Part shown: positions 1 through 7,712 of the stretch, one piece after another
Layout of the letters: every line of letters starts with the position of its first letter
Numbering within the stretch: position 1 is the stretch's first letter
Source: Gammaproteobacteria bacterium RIFCSPLOWO2_02_FULL_56_15
GTDB lineage: Bacteria > Pseudomonadota > Gammaproteobacteria > Eutrophobiales > Eutrophobiaceae
Direction: 5' to 3'
Assembly (NCBI GenBank): GCA_001801825.1
Contig: MGYR01000090.1
Coordinates: forward strand, 1-10,028
Length of the DNA stretch: 10,028 nt
Notes under the pieces: generated by a model
What the model saw: only the letters and a program-made list of their open reading frames with translations
What the model was told of the DNA's origin: nothing
Databases searched by the model: none
Position numbers and translations under genes: made by a program

Positions 1-1
1 G

Positions 2-184
2 GCACTGGAACCGCATGACCGGGCCATGGCCAATTACCAATTGGCCCGGACCTGGCATGTCCTGGGTGAGGCTGAAAAAGCCAGGAAGTACCTGCTGGAG
101 ACACTGGATATCGCGCCGCACTACCGTCCGGCCCAGAAACTATTGCTGGAACTGGCGCAACCCGAAACCCGAATGACCAACTGA
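2..184 (+). CDS. C-terminal end of a tetratricopeptide-repeat protein (5' truncated by window edge)
   Basis: An open frame enters from the left edge and ends at TGA 182-184, giving the last 60 residues of a larger protein. Residues about 9-40 fit one TPR unit: a helix around YQLARTWHVLG, then GEAEKARKYLLETLDIAP, with the Gly, Ala and Pro of the TPR consensus at the expected spacing. A final capping helix follows (YRPAQKLLLELAQ). TPR units mediate protein-protein contacts, but the rest of the protein, and any enzymatic domain, is outside the window. It ends 13 bases before the MoxR gene, so it is probably co-transcribed with the MoxR/vWA cassette and could be a scaffold for it (inference). The frame has no other stop and its codon use resembles its neighbours. 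TPR assignment is fairly sure; the identity of the whole protein is unknown. Confidence 0.75.
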   Translation, partial: ALEPHDRAMANYQLARTWHVLGEAEKARKYLLETLDIAPHYRPAQKLLLELAQPETRMTN

Positions 185-197
185 TGAGAGCAAAAAG

Positions 198-1223
198 ATG
201 GATGAATCCAAAGCGGTAATACAAGATTTTGCAACCGATGAGATCCGATCGCTGGTAGGCGGTTTCCATGCGGCAATGGGCCGCATCCGCGAACAGGTCG
301 GCCGTGTGATCGTGGGTCAGGACGACGTGGTGGAGCATCTCTTGATCACTTTGCTGGTAGGGGGGCATTGCCTGATCACGGGCATGCCGGGAACGGCCAA
401 GACCCTGCTGGTCCGTACCCTGGCCACTGCGCTCGGGCTGATGTACAAGCGCATCCAGTTCACGCCGGATCTGATGCCTACGGATGTTACGGGCACGGAT
501 ATCATTGAAGAGGACTCGACCACCGGGCACCGTGTCTGGACCTTTGTTCCGGGCCCGGTGTTCACGAATGTACTGCTGGCTGACGAGATCAACCGCACCC
601 CGCCGAAAACCCAGTCTGCCCTGTTGGAGGCCATGCAGGAGCAATCGGTGACGGTGCGCGGCAAGCTCAATCAGTTGGACCCCCCCTTTTTCGTGCTCGC
701 CACCCAGAATCCCATCGAACTTGAGGGCACCTATCCGCTGCCGGAGGCCCAACTCGACCGTTTCCTGTTCAATGTCATCCTGGATTATCTGGATAATGAG
801 GAGGAAATGACAGTGGTGAACCGCTATACCTCGCGGGTGGATATCCCGGCTGTCGAATCCTGCACCGGTGCGGAAGAGATTTTACAATTTCAGTGGCTGG
901 TGCGGCAGGTGCCGATAGCGGAGGAGATCAACCGCTATGCGGTCCGGTTGGTACGGGCCACCCGTCCCCGGGACCGCGAGGCGCCGGAAATCGTCCGTCG
1001 CTACGTCAATTTTGGCGCGAGTGTCAGAGCCACCATGTTCCTGGTCCTGGCCGCAAAGTCGAGGGCCTTGCTGGAAGGCCGGTATCATGTCGTCGAAGAG
1101 GATCTGCGGGCGCTGGTACTACCGGTGATGCGACACCGCGTGCTGACGAATTATTACGCGGAATCCGACGGGGTGTCGATTGACGATATCCTGCGCGGTC
1201 TGCTCGACGCGATTCAGCCCTGA
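198..1223 (+). CDS. MoxR-family AAA+ ATPase
   Basis: A 341-residue cytoplasmic AAA+ ATPase of the MoxR family, typical in length. Visible motifs are Walker A GMPGTAKT (62-69), Walker B VLLADE (125-130) followed by INRTPPKTQSALLEAMQE, which is diagnostic for MoxR, sensor 1 ATQNP (168-172), and EGTYPLPEAQLDRF (176-189) with the conserved arginine. The C-terminal part from about 235 is the helical lid domain. MoxR ATPases usually form ring oligomers and work with vWA-domain partners in chaperone-like activation or metal insertion (family knowledge). Here such partners follow directly: DUF58 after 19 bases, then a BatA-like vWA protein. GAGAG at 186-190 lies 7 bases before the ATG and supports this start. 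The upstream TPR gene ends 13 bases earlier. No transmembrane segment is seen. The substrate is unknown. I give no symbol because moxR is used loosely for the family. Confidence 0.95.
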   Translation: MDESKAVIQDFATDEIRSLVGGFHAAMGRIREQVGRVIVGQDDVVEHLLITLLVGGHCLITGMPGTAKTLLVRTLATALGLMYKRIQFTPDLMPTDVTGTDIIEEDSTTGHRVWTFVPGPVFTNVLLADEINRTPPKTQSALLEAMQEQSVTVRGKLNQLDPPFFVLATQNPIELEGTYPLPEAQLDRFLFNVILDYLDNEEEMTVVNRYTSRVDIPAVESCTGAEEILQFQWLVRQVPIAEEINRYAVRLVRATRPRDREAPEIVRRYVNFGASVRATMFLVLAAKSRALLEGRYHVVEEDLRALVLPVMRHRVLTNYYAESDGVSIDDILRGLLDAIQP

Positions 1224-1242
1224 TCCGGGAACGGCGGAGCAC

Positions 1243-2157
1243 ATGAGCGAGTTCATGAGGCAAGAGGGAAATCCGGCCCGGTTGCTCGATCCGCAGGTAC
1301 TGGCCGGACTGACCAATCTCGAGCTCGTTGCCCGCACTGTGGTCGAGGGATTTATCGTCGGCCTGCATCGTTCGCCTATATTCGGTTTCAGCCAGGAATT
1401 CGCCGAGTACCGGCCCTATGCCGAAGGGGATGATCCCCGCTTTATCGACTGGAACGTCTACGCACGGACCGACCGGACCTATATCAAGCGTTTTCAGGGA
1501 GAAACCAACAGTCACCTGATGATCCTGCTGGATACCAGCGCCTCCATGGGTTTCGGCACCACTGGGGTCAGCAAGCTTCGCTACGGCCAGTTCCTGGCGG
1601 CCAGTCTGGCCTTTCTGGCCGCCCGGCAGCATGATGCGGTCGGCGCTATCGTCTTCGCCGACGAGGTGCTCGATTATCGTCCGCCCTCCGGCAGGCACGG
1701 GAAATTACAAGGCCTGTTGCATTGTATCGATCGGGCCACGGCGGCAAGGGGCACCAACCTCTCCAAACCCTTCAGCCGTTTTCAGGAGCATATTTCCCGC
1801 CGCGGACTGGTTGCGGTGATCTCGGATTTTTACTGCGATCCCGCGGAAATGCTGGAGCGAGTACGACCCCTGGCCTTCCAGGGGCAGGATGTGATCCTCT
1901 TCCAATTGCTTGACCCCGCAGAGCTGCAACCCACTCTGGCCTACCCGACGCTCCTCGAGGATATGGAGACAGGAGATGCGGTGGAGGTATCCCCCCGTTT
2001 CATGAACAGTGAGTATCCGGAACGGGTTCGTCTGCATATCAACGGTCTGCGGGATGCCGCCAAGGGTCTGGGTGCGGATCACAAGCTTGTGAATACCTCC
2101 GAGCCATTGGATCAGGCATTGCGCGAATACCTGATCTTTCGTCAGCGACGACGTTGA
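1243..2157 (+). CDS. DUF58 domain protein with vWA-type MIDAS motif
   Basis: A 304-residue DUF58 protein. The DUF58 core is clear: EFAEYRPYAEGDDPRFIDWN (about 52-71), then the arginine/lysine-rich YARTDRTYIKRF. It runs into a vWA-like fold with an intact metal-site motif DTSASM (D97, S99, S101) and a later VISDFYCDPAEML strand-loop typical of the family. Many DUF58 proteins carry an N-terminal pair of membrane helices. This one does not, and begins directly at the RLLDPQVLAGLTNLEL region, so it should be cytoplasmic, in the same compartment as MoxR (inference). The frame is open back to an ATG at 1180 that overlaps the MoxR gene. I prefer ATG 1243, which follows a GGAG at 1236-1239 and gives the usual N-terminus; ATG 1255 is another possibility. 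The next gene starts 3 bases after the stop. The likely role is as MoxR's adaptor or substrate-recognition partner. Confidence 0.92.
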   Translation: MSEFMRQEGNPARLLDPQVLAGLTNLELVARTVVEGFIVGLHRSPIFGFSQEFAEYRPYAEGDDPRFIDWNVYARTDRTYIKRFQGETNSHLMILLDTSASMGFGTTGVSKLRYGQFLAASLAFLAARQHDAVGAIVFADEVLDYRPPSGRHGKLQGLLHCIDRATAARGTNLSKPFSRFQEHISRRGLVAVISDFYCDPAEMLERVRPLAFQGQDVILFQLLDPAELQPTLAYPTLLEDMETGDAVEVSPRFMNSEYPERVRLHINGLRDAAKGLGADHKLVNTSEPLDQALREYLIFRQRRR

Positions 2158-2160
2158 GCG

Positions 2161-4155
2161 ATGAACCTGCTGGCGCCGTTATTTTTACTCGGTCTTGGTG
2201 CAGTTGCCCTGCCCCTGTGGCTGCACCGTCTGACGGTGCAAAGCCCGGAGCGGGAGGCCTTCAGCTCCAGCATGTTGCTGGAGGCAAGCGAGCAGCGCAT
2301 TCACCTGCGGAGAAAACTTCGGTATTTACTGCTGCTCGCTCTCCGAGTCTCCTTGCTGATCCTGCTGGCGCTGGCATTTGCCGGACCGGTTATACGCTTT
2401 CCCGCGCGCATGGTTGAAAACACCTCCACGGTCCTGCACCTTGTGGTGATCGATAATTCTTTCTCCATGCAGGCGGGCGATCGTTTTTCCAAGGCCATGT
2501 CCGAGGCTCGTAGTGTCATCGAAGAGATGCAGCCGGGTGACGGTTGCAGCCTGATCCTGGCCGGCGCAGCCACCACTTTTTTGGCGGACAATGAGAGCGA
2601 TCCGGCGGTGCTGGTTGCTGCCCTGGCGGCTCTGGAACCCGGGGACGGGCGGCTGGATCTGGGTGCATTGATGGCCACTCTGGACGGCATTGTCAGCGAA
2701 ACAAGAGACGATATCCTGCTTCACCTGATCAGTGATTTTCAGGCCAGTGGCGTACCGGCGCGGTTCTCCGAACTGGTCCCGGAGCAGGACGGGGAAAGAC
2801 GGGTCGGTCTCCGCTTACACCCCGTGGCGAGCGGTCTTGAAGGAAATCGGTTTGTCAGCCAGGTACGCCGCGACCAGGGCGAGCTGGAGGTGTCTGTCCG
2901 TTCCAGGGCCGACGGACCGGTAGAGGTGCATCTGTCCATCACCATCAATGGTGAGAACAGGCAGGAACTGAGCAAGACCCAGGAAGGCGAAGGCGAGATC
3001 CTGTTCCGTTTCCCCGATCAGGCATTCGCCAGGGGGGATAACCGGGTGACCGCGGAACTGCTGCCGGAGGATGCCTGGAGCGGGGACAACCGCTACCATG
3101 CAGTCATTGATAACAGCGATCTCAAGCCGGTTTTGTTATTGACAACCGACCCGTCCTCCCGGGCGGTGACCTATCTGGAAACCGCGCTGGCAACGGGGCT
3201 GACGGATTACCGGGCGGAGCCTGTCCGGATCGCGGATCTCGACCCGCGCATCCTCCAGCGTTATGCCTGGATCATGATCGAGGATCTGGGGGCCGTGAAC
3301 GGGACGCTCGCTACGGCGCTGATCGGGTATCTGGAGAATGGAGGCGCCATCCTGGCTGCGCTGGGAGAACATACCCTGACCAGGGCCGTATTGCCGGTAG
3401 GCGGACAGGCTGTCGCTGCATCGGGATTCAATTCCATGGTCACCGAAGGCCGGATGGTTGCCCGGATCGATACCAGCCATCCGGTGCTGAAACAGGGCGC
3501 CAGCTGGCGCAATGTGAATATTGCGAACATGTTCGTAATCCAGGGCGGAGCGGATGATCGCGGTTTGGTATTCATGGACAACGGTGATCCGCTGTTGCTG
3601 GAACACCGCAGGGGGTCCGGCCGGATGCTGCTGTTTGCAAGCAGCCTGGATAATACCTGGAACGACCTGCCGGTACACCCCGTCTTTGTCAGTTTCCTGA
3701 GCGAAGCGGGGATCTTCCTTGCGGAGGAGGACAGCCTGGAACGACAGCGTCTGGCCGGTTCCAGCCTGGTCCTGCAGCAGGCCGGATACGCATCCGGACA
3801 GGTCATCGATCCTGAAGGGCATACCATACTCACGCTCGCGGACACCCGCCTGAGTCAGGAGATTCCACTGAACCGCAAGGGTTTCTACCAGGTCTACACC
3901 CCAGGGCGTGAGCGGCTGATTGCCGTGAATACCGATCCCAGGGAGTCGGAACCGGTTATAATGAGCGAGGCGGCGATGCAGGCTTGGCAGGATGCTGTCA
4001 CTGGCCGGAAGGCCGATGACTCTGCGGCGATCAGCGCCCCGGCGGAGACGGCGGACCTGCCCATCTGGGAGTGGATCCTGGTTCTGCTGGTTATCATAGC
4101 GCTGCTGGAATCACTGCTCGGCAATGCCCATCTGGTCTATAGGGCGGGGTCCTGA
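2161..4155 (+). CDS. BatA-like membrane protein with periplasmic vWA domain
   Basis: A 664-residue membrane protein. Residues 1-21 and 55-78 are two hydrophobic helices around a basic loop, matching the N-terminal double-transmembrane domain of the BatA superfamily. A vWA domain follows with MIDAS motif DNSFSM (D98, S100, S102) and a later HLISDFQASG strand. About 285-530 is a mixed alpha/beta segment (for example ALIGYLENGGAILAALGE) that recalls the class I glutamine-amidotransferase-like fold of similar proteins, with no recognisable catalytic cysteine. A last membrane helix spans about 638-653 and leaves a short tail. The basic loop after helix 1 suggests that the vWA and alpha/beta regions face the periplasm (inference). 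Start ATG 2161 follows the DUF58 stop by 3 bases, with no strong Shine-Dalgarno sequence, so translation is probably coupled. It resembles the Bat (Bacteroides aerotolerance) proteins, but oxygen tolerance is not implied here. Confidence 0.85.
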   Translation: MNLLAPLFLLGLGAVALPLWLHRLTVQSPEREAFSSSMLLEASEQRIHLRRKLRYLLLLALRVSLLILLALAFAGPVIRFPARMVENTSTVLHLVVIDNSFSMQAGDRFSKAMSEARSVIEEMQPGDGCSLILAGAATTFLADNESDPAVLVAALAALEPGDGRLDLGALMATLDGIVSETRDDILLHLISDFQASGVPARFSELVPEQDGERRVGLRLHPVASGLEGNRFVSQVRRDQGELEVSVRSRADGPVEVHLSITINGENRQELSKTQEGEGEILFRFPDQAFARGDNRVTAELLPEDAWSGDNRYHAVIDNSDLKPVLLLTTDPSSRAVTYLETALATGLTDYRAEPVRIADLDPRILQRYAWIMIEDLGAVNGTLATALIGYLENGGAILAALGEHTLTRAVLPVGGQAVAASGFNSMVTEGRMVARIDTSHPVLKQGASWRNVNIANMFVIQGGADDRGLVFMDNGDPLLLEHRRGSGRMLLFASSLDNTWNDLPVHPVFVSFLSEAGIFLAEEDSLERQRLAGSSLVLQQAGYASGQVIDPEGHTILTLADTRLSQEIPLNRKGFYQVYTPGRERLIAVNTDPRESEPVIMSEAAMQAWQDAVTGRKADDSAAISAPAETADLPIWEWILVLLVIIALLESLLGNAHLVYRAGS

Positions 4156-4157
4156 AC

Positions 4158-7100
4158 ATGGGTGCAACGGCAAGACTCGACAGTTATCTGTATGCCTTTC
4201 GGAGGCAACTGAAACGCCTGTATTTCCTGCGGGCGGCCTCGGTGCTTTCGGTTGTTCTTCTGGCCATCGCCGCCCTTGGCGGGTATCTCGCCGTCGTCAG
4301 CGGGTTTTCCGGTGCTACGGTCATCACTGCCCGGATCCTCTTGCTACTAGCCATGGCGGCGGTCGGGTATGTACTGCTGCTCCTGCCATTACGCCGCTTG
4401 CACAGGAGCGGGGCGCGCCTCGTCGAGCAACGGGTCCCGGCATTTGCAGGACGGATCCGGACCTACTCCGGGCTCACCGGGGAGCCCAATCCCCTGGTCG
4501 CGCTGCTGGCCGAAGATACCCTGCTCATCGCCGACCAATATCCGGTTCATGAGCAGTTCAGGGATCGGGAACGCAGAGTGCCGGCAATCATTACCGTACT
4601 CAGTGTGCTCACGCTGATCTGGCTGATCCTGGCCGGGCCCGGATTGATGAAATACGGTGTCCGTCACCTCCTGGCCGGCTGGCTGGTCCCGGATTTACTG
4701 CCCCCCCAGACCATCCTTGTCGTCCCTGGAGATGAGGCCATACGCCGGGGCGGAAGCCTGCATGTGCGGGCCAGTATGGAGGGTTTCAAACCCTCCACGG
4801 CAGCCATTCACGCGCGAATCGGCGATGGCGACTGGCAGGAGGTGGCTATGGCCGGCGCCGGTGGGGATGACTTTGAATTCACCTTTTTTTCCATACGCGA
4901 GCCCATCAGTTATTTTGTAGCGGCAGGCGGGGTCCGCAGCCCGGGTTACCGCATCCGGGTGGTGGATTTGCCGGAGATTGAAAGCCTGAGACTGGTTTAC
5001 CATTATCCGGAGTGGGTCCAGCGGGAACCGGAAGTGCATCTGTCGGGAGGGGATATCAGCACGCTCGCGGGGACAGAGATCGAACTGGAGATGCAGACCA
5101 ATGCGCCTCTGGAGCAGGCCGAGCTGGTGCTCAATGGCGCAACTACCGCGCTGGAGATGAAGGACCGGACCGGGACCGGCCGGTTCCAGATTGTGGAAGA
5201 TGGCCAGTATTATCTGAGTGCGAGGGTGGGCCGGGAGCAGGTACGCCTGAGCGATGATTACTTTATCAAGATCCTCGAAGACGGCATGCCGGTGATCAAA
5301 CTGGCGCGCCCGGGCAGGGACTGGAGCGCCAGCAATATCGAAGAAGTCACCGTCCGTATCGACGCCGAGGACGACTTTAACCTGGCATCCCTCAATCTGC
5401 GCTACTCCGTCAATGGCGGAGAGTGGCAGACGATCGAGTTGCCGGCCGCGGGCCGCGAGGCCAGTATCGATCACGTCTTCTATCTGGAAGACATCCGGAA
5501 CCCCGGCAATGCCGAGTCCATGGATGCCGTTGATGGTCTTGCGCCCGGTGATCTGATCAGCTATTACGCCGTGGCCGGCGATCGCCTGCAGACTTCCCGG
5601 ACGGATATGTATTTCATCGACGTGCAGTCCTTTGACCGGCGGTTTTTTCAATCCCAGCAATCCGGGGGCGGCGGTGGCGGTCAGGGCCAGAGGGAGCAGG
5701 AGATCTCCAGCCGGCAGCGGGAGATCATCGTATCCACCTGGAATCTGATCCGGGAACAGGGCGCGAGACCTGATGAGACTGCCACCCAGGCGCTCAATGA
5801 TAACGCCACGCTGCTGTCCGAGCTCCAGAACGCACTGGCGGGACAGGCGCAGACGCTGGCCGAGCGTACCCGGGCCAGGCAGTTGAGCGAAGAAGATGAA
5901 CAGATAGCCAGTTTCGTCGAGCATCTCGACCTGGCGGCCGAGGCGATGCAACCGGCGGCTGAAAAGCTTGCCGCCGTTGCGTTGGAAGATGCCATTCTGC
6001 CGGAGCAGGAAGCCCTGCAGCATCTGTTGCGCGCCGAGTCGATATTCAATGATGTCAATGTTTCGTTCCAGCGCAACCGCGGCGGCGGCCGGGGCGGGCG
6101 TGCCGGCGGCGACCTCGCGGAGATGTTCGAGCTGGAAATGGATCTCGAGAAAAACCAGTATGAAACAGGCAGCAGGGCCTCGCCTGATGCCGCTTCGGAA
6201 GAGCAGGACGCAGCCATGCGCAAACTGGAGGAACTGGCCCGTCGCCAACAGCAACTGGCCGACAACCTGCAACGCCGGCAGGATCAGAATCCGGCCCAGC
6301 GCTGGCAGCAGGAACTGCTCCGCAGGGAAGCGGAAGAGCTGCAGCGGCAACTGGAGGCCATGCAGCAACAGCAATCGGGACAGGAACAGACCGGGAGCGA
6401 ATCCGGCAGCAGCGAAGGAACGCAGGCGGAAGGCAGTCGCAGCGAACTCAGCCGCCGGATGGACAGCGCCATACGGGCAATGAACGAGGCGGCGCAAAAC
6501 ATGGAGCGTGATGCGGACCCGGAACAGATGCGGCGCGCCGCCGAGGAGGCACAACGCCAACTGCTGGGGGCGCGTGATCAATTGTCGCAGACGCAGCAGG
6601 AGGCGATGCAACAGTCCTTCCGGGAGATGCGTGACCAGGCCGACCGGCTCTACCGGCGGCAGACCCGGGTCGATGAGGTATTACAGAATGCGGTACGGCG
6701 CGCCCTGGCTGCCAGGGAAGACAGCGTACGCATGGAAAGCGGCCTGGATCCACTGCAGGAAATACAGCTCGCCGACGAGAAAGGCGCGATGAGCGAGGAT
6801 CTGCAGCGTTTGCAGCGCGAGATGCAGACAGCGTCCAGGGAATATGTTGCTGTTGCGCCGGAGGCGGTCCGCGAACTCAACACCGCAACCGGGAAACTCC
6901 GCGAGGCGGAGATTGACTCACGCATGTCCATCGCTGCCGAATACATACGGATGGGCGCTGCGGCTTATATCGCCAGCAGCGAAAGCCTGGTCACGGAAAC
7001 ACTGCGCGAGCTGCGTGAAGGCCTGGAGCGGGCACAGACCCTGGCCCAGGGGGAGGTCAACCCGGGGCAGGACCAGATGGACAGAACCATCGCCCAGGCC

Positions 7101-7556
7101 CGGCAACTTCGCAGGGACATGCAGGGGCTGCAGGAGAATGCCGCAACCGGGGGTGTTGACGGATGGCGTACGGATTTCAATGCGCCTCCCGAAGAGCTGC
7201 GCGCTAGCCTGGAGCGTGGTGTCCGCGATACGGCCAGGGCGGTCTGGTCGGCCATGCCGGAGCTGCAGCGCAGGGGTGTCAGCCCCGGCGTGCTGGATGA
7301 CATCCGCCGTATCGCAAGCCTCCTGGACATGTCCCGTTTCAGCCGGAATAACAGGATCCTGGAGCGGGAGTATAATTCCGTCCTGACCCTGCTGGAGCAG
7401 TTGGAATACCAGTTGCAGGAGGGGGCCCGTTCGGATCGTCCCCCCAGTGTCAGGAGCGCGGTGCCCGAGCAGATCCCAGGCGAGTACCGGAATGCAGTGG
7501 CGGAATACTATCGGCGCCTGAGCAGGCGTGATTCCGAACAGGCGGCAGGAGATTAA
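4158..7556 (+). CDS. DUF4175-type large membrane protein with Gln-rich coiled-coil tail
   Basis: A 1132-residue protein, the largest in the window. Three hydrophobic helices lie at about 26-48, 56-77 and 143-160. Basic stretches before helix 1 (FRRQLKR), after helix 2 (RRLHRSGARLVEQR) and before helix 3 (RDRERR) suggest that everything after about 160 is periplasmic. Residues about 180-490 are beta-rich, with repeated Ig-like strand patterns (such as LNLRYSVNGGEWQTIEL). A six-glycine linker at 503-508 leads into a long helical region, broken by a Gly/Arg-rich patch at 642-651. From about 690 to 840 it is extremely rich in Gln, Glu and Arg with heptad-like spacing, and helical segments continue to the C-terminus. 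The layout fits the DUF4175 family found beside MoxR/DUF58/BatA genes; the family call rests on architecture and context. It starts 2 bases after the BatA-like stop and closes the operon. The biochemical role is unknown; a periplasmic scaffold is a reasonable guess. Confidence 0.78.
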   Translation: MGATARLDSYLYAFRRQLKRLYFLRAASVLSVVLLAIAALGGYLAVVSGFSGATVITARILLLLAMAAVGYVLLLLPLRRLHRSGARLVEQRVPAFAGRIRTYSGLTGEPNPLVALLAEDTLLIADQYPVHEQFRDRERRVPAIITVLSVLTLIWLILAGPGLMKYGVRHLLAGWLVPDLLPPQTILVVPGDEAIRRGGSLHVRASMEGFKPSTAAIHARIGDGDWQEVAMAGAGGDDFEFTFFSIREPISYFVAAGGVRSPGYRIRVVDLPEIESLRLVYHYPEWVQREPEVHLSGGDISTLAGTEIELEMQTNAPLEQAELVLNGATTALEMKDRTGTGRFQIVEDGQYYLSARVGREQVRLSDDYFIKILEDGMPVIKLARPGRDWSASNIEEVTVRIDAEDDFNLASLNLRYSVNGGEWQTIELPAAGREASIDHVFYLEDIRNPGNAESMDAVDGLAPGDLISYYAVAGDRLQTSRTDMYFIDVQSFDRRFFQSQQSGGGGGGQGQREQEISSRQREIIVSTWNLIREQGARPDETATQALNDNATLLSELQNALAGQAQTLAERTRARQLSEEDEQIASFVEHLDLAAEAMQPAAEKLAAVALEDAILPEQEALQHLLRAESIFNDVNVSFQRNRGGGRGGRAGGDLAEMFELEMDLEKNQYETGSRASPDAASEEQDAAMRKLEELARRQQQLADNLQRRQDQNPAQRWQQELLRREAEELQRQLEAMQQQQSGQEQTGSESGSSEGTQAEGSRSELSRRMDSAIRAMNEAAQNMERDADPEQMRRAAEEAQRQLLGARDQLSQTQQEAMQQSFREMRDQADRLYRRQTRVDEVLQNAVRRALAAREDSVRMESGLDPLQEIQLADEKGAMSEDLQRLQREMQTASREYVAVAPEAVRELNTATGKLREAEIDSRMSIAAEYIRMGAAAYIASSESLVTETLRELREGLERAQTLAQGEVNPGQDQMDRTIAQARQLRRDMQGLQENAATGGVDGWRTDFNAPPEELRASLERGVRDTARAVWSAMPELQRRGVSPGVLDDIRRIASLLDMSRFSRNNRILEREYNSVLTLLEQLEYQLQEGARSDRPPSVRSAVPEQIPGEYRNAVAEYYRRLSRRDSEQAAGD

Positions 7557-7627
7557 ATAAGAGGCTCTCCGGCAGAATTTGTGGGTGTAAGGAGGAAGAC
7601 AGACGGCCTAAAAAAGGTGGGGTCGTC

Positions 7628-7659
7628 ATTCCGGAAACGCCGCAGGCGTTATCCGGAAT
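7628..7659. repeat. REP-like imperfect palindrome
   Basis: The left arm ATTCCGGAAACGCC (7628-7641) and the right arm GGCGTTATCCGGAAT (7645-7659) pair over 14 base pairs, with one bulged base and a GCA loop. It lies in the gap between the DUF4175-type gene and radC. The flanks GTC and CC give the GTCATTCC...GGAATCC form common among short dispersed palindromes of proteobacterial genomes (from memory). No T-run follows, so it is not a standard intrinsic terminator, though it could stabilise the 3' end of the upstream operon mRNA or stall polymerase. It is the only copy in this window, so dispersal across the genome cannot be shown here. Confidence 0.75.
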
Positions 7660-7700
7660 CCATCAAGATTTCAGCATAAGAGCTGCATTTACAACCTTAC

Positions 7701-7707
7701 AAGGAGG
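7701..7707 (+). promoter_or_regulatory. Strong Shine-Dalgarno sequence of radC
   Basis: AAGGAGG lies 5 bases before ATG 7713 and fixes the radC start. AACC (7693-7696) and GGTT (7706-7709) could form a small stem over it, too weak to claim regulation. An identical AAGGAGG occurs 112 bases upstream (7589-7595) with no plausible start codon after it. Confidence 0.85.
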
Positions 7708-7712
7708 TTTGC

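Noticed and set aside
1180..1242. N-terminal extension of the DUF58 gene to ATG 1180
   Set aside because: It would overlap the MoxR gene by 44 bases and add residues not seen in DUF58 proteins; ATG 1243 has a GGAG just upstream.
1024..1698. A 224-residue minus-strand open frame across the MoxR/DUF58 junction
   Set aside because: Antisense to motif-bearing portions of two clear genes, with no domain pattern of its own; GC-rich shadow frame.
3136..3822. A 228-residue minus-strand open frame inside the BatA-like gene
   Set aside because: Shadow of the sense gene, with composition explained by the sense codons and no family features.
4695..6611. A 638-residue open frame on the minus strand inside the DUF4175-type gene
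   Set aside because: It lies wholly antisense to a well-supported gene. Its Leu/Gly/His-rich composition is what the sense codons for Gln, Glu and Ala produce on the other strand in GC-rich DNA, and it has no recognisable domain.
7617..7679. A 20-codon GTG-initiated frame (very basic peptide) through the REP-like palindrome
   Set aside because: The AAGGAGG upstream is 21 bases from the GTG, too far to use, and the coding capacity follows from the palindrome itself.
7586..7701. TGTAAGG (7586-7592) and CCTTACA (7695-7701) as terminal inverted repeats of a small mobile element
   Set aside because: A 7-base inverted match is expected by chance in a gap this size, and no target-site duplication flanks it.
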